A stretch of 64,000 nt of DNA from the NCBI RefSeq assembly GCF_024622505.1, contig NZ_JANKAS010000007.1, forward strand, positions 62,001 to 126,000. The letters are read 5' to 3'. Of the stretch, positions 28,176 through 37,800 are shown piece after piece. The translations under genes were made by a program, and so were the position numbers. Origin of the DNA: Irregularibacter muris. GTDB taxonomy: Bacteria; Bacillota; Clostridia; Eubacteriales; Garciellaceae. How positions within the stretch are numbered: position 1 is the stretch's first letter; the number at the start of each line of letters is the position of its first letter. The notes beneath the pieces are model-generated. The model saw only the letters and a list, made by a program, of their open reading frames with translations, ran no database searches and was not told the origin of the DNA.

Positions 28176-28994
28176 ATGATTACTGATTATCATGTTCACT
28201 TGGAGACAGGACCCTATACTATGCAGTGGCTTAAACAATATGTAGAGGCAGCACAAAAACAGGGAGTAACCGACTTGGGATTTTCTGAGCACGGATACCG
28301 CTTTAAGCAGTCAAAAGAAATATTATGGAATTCTTGGATTGAAAAAAGACAAACAGAGGATATAGAGGATTATGTGAATTTAATTTTAAAAGCGAAAAAA
28401 CAGGGATTGCCAGTTAAGTTAGGTATAGAAATGGATTTTATACCAGGCAAGGAGGAAGAAATCGAGGAGTTTCTAAATCCCTATCCTTGGGATTATGTCA
28501 TTGGTTCTGTTCATTGGTTAGGGGATTGGGGATTTGATATAATAGAGAGGAGAGAAGGTTGGAAGAATAAGAATGTCATGAAGGTTTATGAGGAATATTT
28601 TTATATCATAAAGCAATTATTGGACTCCCAACAATTTGATATAGTAGGGCATATTGATGTAATAAAAGTACTTGGACATCAGCCTGAAAAAAAAGATCAA
28701 GATTTACTAGAGGAACTTTATGATGAACTCATTCCCCATATAAAAGATAGTGGTATTACTGTGGAAATGAGTACCGCAGGGCTTAGAAAGCCTGTACAAG
28801 AACTCTATCCTTCAAGATTGTTAATGGAGAAATTAAGGTCTCATGGTATTCCCATGATGATCAATTCTGATGCCCATCGGCCAGAGGATGTGGGAAGAGA
28901 TTATGATAAGGGCATTGCTTATTTAAAACAATATGATATTGGAGAAATTAGCACCTTTGAAAATCGAAAAAGAAAAATAGTTCCCTTAGGCTAA
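28176..28994 (+). CDS. PHP-domain histidinol-phosphatase-like protein (HisJ type)
   Basis: 272 residues from ATG 28176 (AAAAGGGGGG upstream; a TTG one codon earlier is less likely). PHP motifs: DYHVHLETGPYT, FSEHGYRF, GIEMDFIPGKE, GSVHWLG, GHIDVIK, MINSDAHRPEDVG. The family includes HisJ histidinol phosphatases, but no histidine genes are near and the true substrate is open. A decayed partial copy lies at 22733. The gene ends at a bidirectional terminator facing serA. Confidence 0.92.
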   Translation: MITDYHVHLETGPYTMQWLKQYVEAAQKQGVTDLGFSEHGYRFKQSKEILWNSWIEKRQTEDIEDYVNLILKAKKQGLPVKLGIEMDFIPGKEEEIEEFLNPYPWDYVIGSVHWLGDWGFDIIERREGWKNKNVMKVYEEYFYIIKQLLDSQQFDIVGHIDVIKVLGHQPEKKDQDLLEELYDELIPHIKDSGITVEMSTAGLRKPVQELYPSRLLMEKLRSHGIPMMINSDAHRPEDVGRDYDKGIAYLKQYDIGEISTFENRKRKIVPLG

Positions 28995-29010
28995 AAGAAT
29001 ACAATAAAAT

Positions 29011-29040
29011 AAAAATAGGCTATGGATATAGCCTATTTTT
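29011..29040. terminator. Bidirectional terminator between PHP gene and serA
   Basis: AAAAATAGGCTAT / ATAGCCTATTTTT stem with a four-base loop between convergent genes. Confidence 0.87.
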
Positions 29041-29042
29041 AT

Positions 29043-30629
29043 TTATAATTCTACATAAAAGGTATCATTTACATTTTCCACCTGATTTAGTTGTTCTATG
29101 ATAGATGCTTCTACCTCTCTATCAATTCCTAAAAAAGCAATGGCATTTCCCCCAGCCCGATTGCGTCCTACCTGCATGGTGCCAATATTGATGTTTGCCT
29201 TACCGAGTATTGTTCCAAACTTTCCTACAATGCCAGGCTTATCAATATGGTCGGTAATGATTAAATGTCCCTCTGGGAGAATATCGATGGTAAAACCATT
29301 AAAGTTTACAAATCTGGGACCATATCCATTTAATAAAGTACCAGAAATAAATTTCTCCTCAATATTGGTTTTTAACTTTACAGTAATCAAATTAGTAAAA
29401 CCATGGGTTTTAGAAGAACGAATTTCTAATACCTCAATATCTCGTTTTTTGGCCAGAAGGGGGGCATTGACATCATTCACTTCGGCAACTCCTAAGTGTT
29501 GCCGAAGGATACCCTTTAGAATATTACGGGTTAGAATATTAATCTCTTGATCGGCTATATTCCCAGAATAATGAATTTCTATTTTTTCGATAGCTCCTAA
29601 AATAATGCTAGAAATAAAGACGCCTAACTTTTCAGCTAAGGAAATAAAGGGCCTGATATGATGGAGGATTTCTGGAGAGAGGGCAGGCATATTCACAGCA
29701 TTTTTAAAGGGTAAATTTTTTAAATAATGATATATTTCCTGAGCCACATCTATAGCAACATTTAGCTGAGCTTCTTGGGTAGAGGCTCCTAAATGGGGAG
29801 TGGTTATAACTTTAGGATGTTTTAGAAGAGGACTATCTAAGGGCGGTTCCTTTTCATAGACATCCAAGGCAGCTACTTCAACAACGCCTTCATCTAAGGC
29901 CTTCATCAAAGCCTCTTCTTTAATAATCCCTCCCCGGGCACAATTGGCAAGGCGAACCCCCTTTTTCATCATAGAAAAGGCCTTTTCATCAATAAGATAT
30001 TTAGTATCCTTGGTCAGGGGAGTGTGAATGGTGATAAAATCAGCTTGGGTAAAAATCTCATCTATTGTTCCAAGGTGAATCCCCAATTGTTTAGCCCTTT
30101 CTTGAGTAATATAAGGGTCATAGGCAAGAATATGCATATGAAAAGCCTTTGCCCTCTTGGCTACCTCAGAGCCAATACGCCCCATACCAATAATCCCTAA
30201 TACCTTATTATTTAGTTCTACTCCCACATATTTTTTACGATTCCATATCCCTTGTTTTAAATCACTATGGGATTGGGGTATCCATCTGGCCATGGACATG
30301 ATCATAGCAAAGCTAAGTTCAGCAGTAGAGATGGTATTTCCGTCAGGGGCATTGATTACAGCAATACCTTGTTCAGAGGCTGCTTTAATATCGATATTAT
30401 CAATGCCCACTCCTGCCCGCCCAATCACCAAGAGATTTTTGGCGGCTTTTATGATATCTCTGGTAACCTTGGTTTGACTTCGCACCAATAATCCCTGATA
30501 TTGTCCTATAATATTTTTTAATTCATCGGTGTGAAGATCAGGTTTAATATCTACTTGGATATCTTTAGCTTCTAATAATTTTTTCAGGCCTATTTCTGAA
30601 ATAGTATCACTGACCAATATTTTCTGCAT
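29043..30629 (-). CDS. serA: D-3-phosphoglycerate dehydrogenase
   Basis: 528 residues. Oxidises 3-phosphoglycerate to 3-phosphohydroxypyruvate, first step of serine synthesis. Seen: NAD-binding GIIGMGRIGSEVAKRAKAF, RGGIIKEEALMKALDEG, TPHLGAST, an intervening ASB domain (about 315-450) and a C-terminal ACT domain (DKPGIVGKFGTILGKANI) that mediates serine feedback in this long form. Its AGAGGAGGT site lies inside the 3' end of the aminotransferase gene, which it overlaps by 23 bases. Transcription is under the T-box upstream of that gene. Confidence 0.96.
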   Translation of the reverse strand: MQKILVSDTISEIGLKKLLEAKDIQVDIKPDLHTDELKNIIGQYQGLLVRSQTKVTRDIIKAAKNLLVIGRAGVGIDNIDIKAASEQGIAVINAPDGNTISTAELSFAMIMSMARWIPQSHSDLKQGIWNRKKYVGVELNNKVLGIIGMGRIGSEVAKRAKAFHMHILAYDPYITQERAKQLGIHLGTIDEIFTQADFITIHTPLTKDTKYLIDEKAFSMMKKGVRLANCARGGIIKEEALMKALDEGVVEVAALDVYEKEPPLDSPLLKHPKVITTPHLGASTQEAQLNVAIDVAQEIYHYLKNLPFKNAVNMPALSPEILHHIRPFISLAEKLGVFISSIILGAIEKIEIHYSGNIADQEINILTRNILKGILRQHLGVAEVNDVNAPLLAKKRDIEVLEIRSSKTHGFTNLITVKLKTNIEEKFISGTLLNGYGPRFVNFNGFTIDILPEGHLIITDHIDKPGIVGKFGTILGKANINIGTMQVGRNRAGGNAIAFLGIDREVEASIIEQLNQVENVNDTFYVEL

Positions 30630-31773
30630 TTAACCATACCTCCTCTGCTGCCCTTATACCCATTCCTAATTCCATAGGGTAGGATAGGTGTTTAAGAGCC
30701 ATTTCCAAGCCAGCTATGGTAGTGAGCATATCCATAGGGTGCATGTAGCCCATATGACCAATGCGAAAGATCTTGCCCTTTAAATTCTGTTGTCCACCAG
30801 CTACATCAATTTTATAATTTTCCCTCAACACCCTTCTTAGCTCCTCAACATCAAGGTGGGTAGAACCCTTAATAGAAGTGACCGTGGAGGAAGCCTCTTC
30901 ATCGTTTGGAACAAAGAGTTCTAAGTTTAATGCTGGAATGGCGGCTCTTAACATATCCCTTAATAGGTTGTGTCTTTGAAAACCTTGTTCAAGACCCTCC
31001 TGCTGGATTAAATCTATTGACTTTGACAGCCCATAAATTAGAGAAACCGGTGCTGTAAAGGGAGTGGTTTGTTTGCCAATGTTTTTTTTATAGGATAATA
31101 AGTCCCAGTAAAAACGTGGCCCATGATGCTGCCTTATCCTTTTCCAAGCTTTTTCACTAACGGCAATGAGTGATAGTCCTGGAGGCAATCCCAAAGCCTT
31201 ATGGGCAGCAGTGACGGCAATATCTATTCCCCAATTATCCATTTTTAAATCCATTCCCACTAAAGCTGAAACACTATCTACAATTAATAGGGCATTGCTT
31301 TTCTTCGCCATATCGCCAATCTTTTTTATGGGATTGACTACTCCTGTGGAGGTTTCACAATGGGTTACAAAGATTGCTTTAATTTCTGGATGACTCTCAA
31401 GAACCTCTTGGATTTTCTGCGGCTGAGCGGCCCTGCCTAATTCAAATTTTAGGATAATGGCATTACCCTGATAGGCCTTTACAATTTTAGCAAATCTTTC
31501 GCCAAAAACGCCGGTTACAACAACAAGAACAGTATCCCCGGCCTCTACTACATTGGAAACTGCCATTTCTAGAGCACCAGTTCCACTGGCTGCTACAGCA
31601 AAAACATCTTGCTTGGTCTGAAAAATATATTTTGTCTTATGAAGGGTTTCAGCAAAAAAACGAGAAAAACCTTCACTGCGATGTCCTAAAATAGTACGAT
31701 TCATTTCCCGTTGCACCTCAGGAGAAACAGGTGTGGGGCCGGGAATTCTCAAATGTTGATATTCGTTAAACAT
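30607..31773 (-). CDS. Class V aminotransferase, probable phosphoserine aminotransferase
   Basis: 388 residues. ATG 31773 is preferred over ATG 31779, which is only three bases from AGGAGG. Fold type I PLP enzyme of the serine-pyruvate/alanine-glyoxylate group: RIPGPTPVSPEV, GTGALEMAVSN, HCETSTGVVNPI, SVSALVGMDLKMDNWGID, PLP lysine in AAHKALGLPPGL. It is the operon partner of serA and no classical SerC is seen, so it most likely makes phosphoserine from phosphohydroxypyruvate; glyoxylate or pyruvate transamination is the alternative. Expression appears controlled by the serine T-box just upstream. Confidence 0.88.
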   Translation of the reverse strand: MFNEYQHLRIPGPTPVSPEVQREMNRTILGHRSEGFSRFFAETLHKTKYIFQTKQDVFAVAASGTGALEMAVSNVVEAGDTVLVVVTGVFGERFAKIVKAYQGNAIILKFELGRAAQPQKIQEVLESHPEIKAIFVTHCETSTGVVNPIKKIGDMAKKSNALLIVDSVSALVGMDLKMDNWGIDIAVTAAHKALGLPPGLSLIAVSEKAWKRIRQHHGPRFYWDLLSYKKNIGKQTTPFTAPVSLIYGLSKSIDLIQQEGLEQGFQRHNLLRDMLRAAIPALNLELFVPNDEEASSTVTSIKGSTHLDVEELRRVLRENYKIDVAGGQQNLKGKIFRIGHMGYMHPMDMLTTIAGLEMALKHLSYPMELGMGIRAAEEVWLNAENIGQ

Positions 31774-31794
31774 AATCATTAGCCTCCTTTATAT

Positions 31795-32073
31795 AAAAAA
31801 ATAAAAACCTCTCGTCCCTATAATTATATTGGGACGAAAGGTTATTTCCGTGTTACCACCCGTATTTATCACTATCTCACAATAGTGACCTCGGCAAATA
31901 GTAAAGTACTATCTACAAATGGTAACGGTATTTAACCGATTAAGCCTACTCTAAGTTCAGCTTAACAACTCCGGAGCGCTATTTTGAAGTGGACTCTACC
32001 AGTTTGCACCTACCACTGGCTCTCTACAATCATCCATCCACAAAACTTTCCTTCAACGTTATTTTTATATTTG
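31795..32073 (-). promoter_or_regulatory. T-box riboswitch (serine), leader of the serine operon
   Basis: Read on the minus strand: stem I with AGAGAGCC ... GGTAGAG apical part, candidate specifier AGC (31980-31978) after TTCAAAAT, a stem III hairpin CACTAT/ATAGTG, the diagnostic T-box ACGGGTGGTAACACGG (31863-31848), and a terminator AACCT.TCGTCCC / GGGACGA.AGGTT followed by TTTAT at 31802-31846. Uncharged tRNA pairs with the specifier and T-box and favours antitermination. An AGC serine codon fits control of serine synthesis. Confidence 0.9.
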
Positions 32074-32079
32074 ATAATG

Positions 32080-32108
32080 AATCTATCATAAAAGGATATA
32101 TAGGTCAA
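32080..32108 (-). promoter_or_regulatory. Promoter for the T-box/serine operon
   Basis: Minus strand TTGACC, 17-base spacer, TAGATT, immediately upstream of the T-box leader. Confidence 0.6.
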
Positions 32109-32467
32109 GGGACATTTCAGAATATTTAAAGTATTTTTAAAAGATGATCAAATATTAAAATATTTACTCAATATAAGGAAAAACTCCGATTCTTGATAAA
32201 AAACTCCAAGACTGTAACCAAGGGAAGGTGCATTTTTTATTAAGATTTTAATTTATACTATTTAAAATATAATTTACTATAATAATATACCGATAATCCA
32301 AATTATGTGCCTAAAATAGAATAAAAATCAAAAAATGTTAATGGACTGGAAGAGGGTGGGAATTTTTCATTTTCTAATTTCTACTGTACAGTTTTCGTCT
32401 GATACTACTAATCAGATTGGTTTTCAGGTACAATAGATAATAGAAAAGAAATCAGGGTGGTGGTTAA
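32109..32467. other. AT-rich intergenic region before whiA
   Basis: 360 bases without a credible gene on either strand. The only structure seen is a short palindrome, TCTGAT / ATCAGA with a seven-base centre (32398-32416), followed by TACAAT, which could be a -10 element for whiA. No terminator is needed here because the genes diverge. Confidence 0.4.
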
Positions 32468-33439
32468 ATGTCATTTTCAGCCAGAACAAAAAACGAGCTT
32501 TCCAGGATAGAGATAGAAAAATCCTGTTGCTGTCTAGCAGAATTATCTGCCTTAATCCGTATGAGCGGGAGCATTTCCTTTAATGGCAATCACAATATTA
32601 GTTTTACCATTACGACGGAAAATGCAGCCATTGCCAGAAGAGTATTTACCCTGCTTAAAATCAGCTTTGATGTCCAAACTGAGGTAAGAGTACGAAGGAA
32701 CCGTCAATTAAAAAAGAATAATATCTACAGTATTGTTGTTTCTGCCCCAATAGGAGCAGGAGAAATATTAGAAAAGTTAGGAATTATCCAAACAAATCAG
32801 GAAGGAATCAAAAGTATATACTATGGCATCCCCTCTTTTTTAATTCAGAATGATTGTTGCATAAAGGCCTATATTAGGGGAGCTTTTTTAGGCGGTGGGT
32901 CTATTTCTGATCCTGAAAAAACCTATCATTTTGAATTTGTCACCTATAGCTTCAAACATGGCGAGGATTTATGTAAATTAATTAATGGTTTTGGTTTGAC
33001 AGCAAAAATAGTGGAAAGAAAAAACATCTATGTGGTATATATTAAAGAAGGGGATCAGATTGTCACCTTACTGAATATTATGCAAGCCCACAAGGCATTA
33101 CTGGACTTGGAAAACATACGAATCTATAAGGAAATGCGCAATAACGTCAATAGAATAGTGAACTGTGAGACGGCAAACTTAAGTAAAACGGTTAATGCGG
33201 CCCTACGGCACATTGAGAATATAAAGTATATAAGGGATAATATAGGTTTTCACAAATTACCTCAAAACCTTAGGGATGTTGCAGAATTAAGATTAAATTA
33301 TCAAGATGCCAGCTTAAAGGAATTGGGAGAAAAACTAGATCCACCAGTGGGAAAATCCGGCATTAATCACAGGCTAAGAAAGCTGGATAGGCTAGCTGAA
33401 GATCTAAAGATTAAAAGAGGAGAGGCACCTAATGAATAA
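32468..33439 (+). CDS. whiA: WhiA, DNA-binding regulator of division and sporulation genes
   Basis: 323 residues. WhiA combines a LAGLIDADG-type N-terminal fold (FSARTKNELSRIE, CCCLAELSALIRMSGSI, YIRGAFLGGGSISDPEKTYH) with a C-terminal HTH (LRLNYQDASLKELGEKL, KSGINHRLRKLDRLAEDL). It binds DNA and affects cell division and chromosome segregation in Firmicutes. The gene normally follows yvcK; here it is separated from it. It overlaps the next gene by eight bases. Confidence 0.97.
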   Translation: MSFSARTKNELSRIEIEKSCCCLAELSALIRMSGSISFNGNHNISFTITTENAAIARRVFTLLKISFDVQTEVRVRRNRQLKKNNIYSIVVSAPIGAGEILEKLGIIQTNQEGIKSIYYGIPSFLIQNDCCIKAYIRGAFLGGGSISDPEKTYHFEFVTYSFKHGEDLCKLINGFGLTAKIVERKNIYVVYIKEGDQIVTLLNIMQAHKALLDLENIRIYKEMRNNVNRIVNCETANLSKTVNAALRHIENIKYIRDNIGFHKLPQNLRDVAELRLNYQDASLKELGEKLDPPVGKSGINHRLRKLDRLAEDLKIKRGEAPNE

Positions 33440-34745
33440 ACACCAAAAAATTCTTCACTACATAAAAGAGTTAGAGGTGGGCGCTAAAATTTCAGTGAGA
33501 AAAATAGCCCAAGAGCTAAATGTTAGTGAGGGAACAGCTTACCGTGCCATTAAAGAAGCAGAAAACCAGGAGTTGGTCAGCACTATTCCCCGAACAGGCA
33601 CCATAAGAATTGAAAAAGTAGAAAAGAAGAACTTAGAACAGCTTACCTTTGGGGAGGTAGTCAATATTGTAGAAGGGAATGTCATAAGTGGGTGGAATGG
33701 TTTAAATAAAATCTTAAATAAATTTGCCATAGGAGCAATGACCTTAGATGCTATGACGCAATACCTTTCAGAAGGGGATCTATTGATTGTGGGGAATAGG
33801 GCAGAGACCTATAGCCTAGCTTTAGAAAGAAATTGTGCGATTTTAATCACAGGAGGGTTTACCTGTGATGAGGAGATTAAAAGAATTGCCAATAAGAAGA
33901 ATCTACCTATAATTTCCTCTACCTATGATAGTTTTACTGTGGCTACCATGTTGAATAAAGCCATATATGAAAGACTAATAAAAAAAGATATCCTGTTGGT
34001 GGAGGATATTCTAGTGGAAGATCCCTTTTTTATTGAAAGTCATAAAAAGGTAAGGGATTGTAAAAAGTTAATGGCCGAAACAGGTCATGAGCGTTTTCCA
34101 GTATTGGACAAACAGGGTGTGGTAGTCGGGATGATTACTCCTAAGGATATGGTTATACCGGATGATGATCACCTAAATGATGATCAACCCATTCATAAAA
34201 TAATGACCCGTAGTCCGATAACAGTAAGCCCCAATACCTCTGTAGCATACGCCGCCCATCGCATGATTTGGGAAGGCATTGAAATGATCCCTGTAGTGGA
34301 GAATAAAATCCTCATCGGGCTGATCACTAGAAGAGATGTCATGAAGGCCATTCAATATATGCAAAATCAACCCCAGGTAGGAGAAACCATGGAGGATTTG
34401 CTGATAGAAAATTTCCAGGTGAAGAAGGAAAAAGATGGAGTGGTCTATTCAGGCAAGGTAACCCCACGTATGTTAAGCCAACTGGGTATAGCCAGTTGGG
34501 GGTCCCTAAATATGCTCATGACAGTGGTAGGTACTGCTGCCTTGGAGAAGCACAGACCCGTAGAAATGATCGTGGATAATTTTACATCTCATTTTATTCG
34601 CCCCATTCAAATTGATTTTCCTATAGACGTCAGAGCCATCATCATTGACTTGGGAAGAAACTTTTGCAAGATTGAGGTGGTCATACAATATGGAGAACAA
34701 ATTGTAGCTAAGGGGATGTTAGCTGTGAGGATTGTGAACAAGTAA
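33432..34745 (+). CDS. YtoI-like HTH-DRTGG-CBS-hotdog protein
   Basis: 437 residues. Domain order: N-terminal winged HTH (KISVRKIAQELNVSEGTAYR), DRTGG-like domain at about 70-175, two CBS motifs at about 190-310 (MAETGHERFPVLDKQGVVVG and IMTRSPITVSPNTSVAYAA), and a C-terminal hotdog fold (~330-430). The architecture matches B. subtilis YtoI, which also lies upstream of dnaE. The CBS pair probably binds an adenine nucleotide such as c-di-AMP or ATP; targets unknown. It starts eight bases inside whiA. Confidence 0.9.
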   Translation: MNKHQKILHYIKELEVGAKISVRKIAQELNVSEGTAYRAIKEAENQELVSTIPRTGTIRIEKVEKKNLEQLTFGEVVNIVEGNVISGWNGLNKILNKFAIGAMTLDAMTQYLSEGDLLIVGNRAETYSLALERNCAILITGGFTCDEEIKRIANKKNLPIISSTYDSFTVATMLNKAIYERLIKKDILLVEDILVEDPFFIESHKKVRDCKKLMAETGHERFPVLDKQGVVVGMITPKDMVIPDDDHLNDDQPIHKIMTRSPITVSPNTSVAYAAHRMIWEGIEMIPVVENKILIGLITRRDVMKAIQYMQNQPQVGETMEDLLIENFQVKKEKDGVVYSGKVTPRMLSQLGIASWGSLNMLMTVVGTAALEKHRPVEMIVDNFTSHFIRPIQIDFPIDVRAIIIDLGRNFCKIEVVIQYGEQIVAKGMLAVRIVNK

Positions 34746-34762
34746 GCACTAAATAAATATAG

Positions 34763-34786
34763 GGATGGGAAGTACCCATCCTTTTT
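34763..34786 (+). terminator. Terminator after the YtoI-like gene
   Basis: GGATGGG / CCCATCC stem, five-base loop, TTTTTC tail. Confidence 0.8.
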
Positions 34787-34808
34787 CTTATATTGAGGTA
34801 TACCAATA

Positions 34809-34817
34809 TGATATAAT
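34809..34817 (+). promoter_or_regulatory. Extended -10 promoter for dnaE
   Basis: TGATATAAT matches the extended -10 (TG, one base, TATAAT) 30 bases before the dnaE start; no good -35 is seen at 17 bases. Confidence 0.5.
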
Positions 34818-34847
34818 AGGATTAGATTAAATAGAGGAGGAATTTCC

Positions 34848-37800
34848 ATGGGAAAGTTTGTACACTTACATGTTCATACCGAGTATAGCTTGCTAGATGG
34901 GTCCAGTAGGATAAAAGACCTCATTAGTAGAGTGAAGGAATTGGGAATGGATAGCATAGCTATTACTGACCATGGAGTGATGTATGGAATCGTAGATTTT
35001 TATAAAGAAGCAAAGGCCCAAGGGATAAAACCCATTATTGGATGTGAAGTATATATAGCGACAAGAAGACTAGAGGATAAAGATTCGGGGAAGGACCAAA
35101 ACTATAGCCACTTATTATTACTGGCTGAGAATCAAAAGGGATATGATAATCTAAAAATCATTGTATCCAAGGGGTTTATCGATGGATTTTATTATAAACC
35201 CAGGGTGGATGCAGAGTTTCTCAGACAACATAGTGAGGGCATCATCTGTTTAAGTGCCTGTATAGGTGGAGAAATCCCCCAAGCCCTATTAAATAATAAC
35301 CAAGAACTAGCCAAAAGACTGATTGGTCAATATCAAGATATTTTCGGCAAGAATAATTTTTATATCGAATTACAGGATCATGATATAGAAGAACAAATAC
35401 AAGTAAATCGCAGCCTGATATCCTTAGCGAAAGAATTGGATGCCCCCTTGGTGGCTACCAATGATGTTCACTACATCAATAGAGAAGATGCCATAGCCCA
35501 TGATGTACTGTTATGTATTCAGACGGGTACCAATGTTCAAGAGGAAAATAGAATGAAGTTTCCTGGGGACGAATTTTATTTAAAGTCCCCTGAGGAAATG
35601 GAAGACCTATTTGGATATATTCCTGAGGCCTTGGAAAATACAGTAAAGATTGCTGAAAGATGCCATGTGGATTTTGACTTTAATCATATTCACCTTCCAA
35701 AATATGATGTACCTGAAGGAGAAGACAGCACTTGCTATCTAAGGAGGCTATGTGTAGAAGGCATTGAAAGAAAATACCCTATAGTGTCTGATGAAACCCG
35801 GAAGCGTTTAGACTATGAACTCTCCATTATCAATCAAATGGGTTATGAGGATTACTTTTTAATTGTATGGGATTTTATTAAGTATGCAAAGGATAAGGGA
35901 ATTATGGTAGGGCCAGGTAGAGGAAGTGCTGCCGGAAGTTTGGTATCCTATGCCTTAGATATCACCACCGTTGACCCTTTAAAATACAATCTTCTTTTTG
36001 AAAGATTTTTAAACCCTGACCGTATTAGTATGCCGGATATTGATATAGACTTTTGCTATGAACGACGGGGAGAAGTCATTGACTATGTCATTGAAAAGTA
36101 TGGAGAAGATAGGGTCGCACAGATCATCACCTTTGGTACCATGGCAGCAAGGGCGGCCATAAGAGATGTGGGACGGGCCCTTAATATACCCTATGGAAAA
36201 GTAGATACCATAGCAAAACAAATTCCTATGGAATTGGGCATTACCATTGATAAGGCCTTACAGATCAACGGGGAGTTGGTCTCTCTTTGTGAAGAAGATG
36301 AAGAAGTGGATTTTCTTATTAAAATGGCAAGATCAGTAGAAGGACTTCCCCGGCACGCTTCTACCCATGCGGCGGGTGTAGTCATATCCAATAAGCCCTT
36401 AGTGGAACATGTTCCTCTATACAAACACAATGACAGCATTACCACCCAATTTACCATGGGATTATTAGAAGAATTGGGACTTTTGAAAATGGATTTTCTA
36501 GGTCTTAGAAATCTGACGGTTATTCGGGATGCCATAGACAATATCAAATACAATAAGGACGTAGATATTAAAATAGAAGAATTAACCTTTGATGACCCAG
36601 AGGTATTTAAAATTATCAGTGAGGGAGATACCCTAGGCGTTTTCCAATTGGAAAGTGGAGGGATGCAACAATTTATGAAGGAGTTAAAGCCCGACTCCTT
36701 TGAGGATATTATTGCGGGGATTTCTCTATACAGACCTGGTCCAATGGATCAAATTCCCGCTTATATCGCCAATAAAAAGAACCCGGAACAAATCCACTAT
36801 CTTCATGAAATTCTAGAGTCTATTTTAGATGTTACCTATGGCTGCATGGTATATCAAGAACAGGTTATGCAAATTGTTCGAGATGTAGCAGGCTATTCCA
36901 TGGGTCGAAGCGATTTGGTGAGAAGAGCTATGTCCAAGAAAAAAATGGATGTGATGGAAAAAGAGAGAAAGATATTTATCTATGGAGAAGATGATGAAGA
37001 GGGAAATATTATTGTAGAAGGAGCCATAAGAAGGGGCGTTTCCGCTGAGATTGCCAATAAGATTTTTGATCAGATGATTGATTTTGCTAAATATGCCTTT
37101 AATAAATCTCACGCTGCTGCTTATGCGGTTATTGCCTATCAAACGGCTTGGCTAAAAAGATATTATCCCACAGAATTTATGGCTGCTTTACTTACGAGTA
37201 TTATGGGCAATACCAACAAAGTAGCTCAATATATTCATAATTGCAAACAAAAGAATATCCCTATACTACCACCGGATGTCAATGAAAGTTTTGTGAACTT
37301 TACTGTAATTGGTGAAAAAATACGTTTTGGCTTGGCTGCTGTTAAAAATATTGGAATTAATGCCATTCACGCCATTATTACAGCTAGGGAAGAAAAAGGA
37401 TACTTCACAGACTTTATGGATTTTTGTGAAAAAGTGGACTTTAAAGATTTGAATAAAAGAACTGTGGAAAGCCTGATTAAATGTGGAGCCTTTGACTCTT
37501 TGGGAGTCTATCGTTCACAGTTAATAGATATATACGAAAAAGTATTAGATGGTATTCAGCAAGATAGAAGAAAAAATATAAAAGGGCAGGTATCTCTCTT
37601 TGATGTTGTGCAAGAGGAAGACAGTAGAAGTTTTCAAATAGATATATTGCCAAATATCCCAGAGTATAATAAGAAAATATTGCTCTCAATGGAAAAAGAA
37701 ATGGTAGGCTTTTATATTAGCGGTCATCCCCTAGCGGAGTATGAGGAATTGCTCAAAAGAAAAGTATCCATTACCAGCGATCAGTTGTACCATGGTGATG

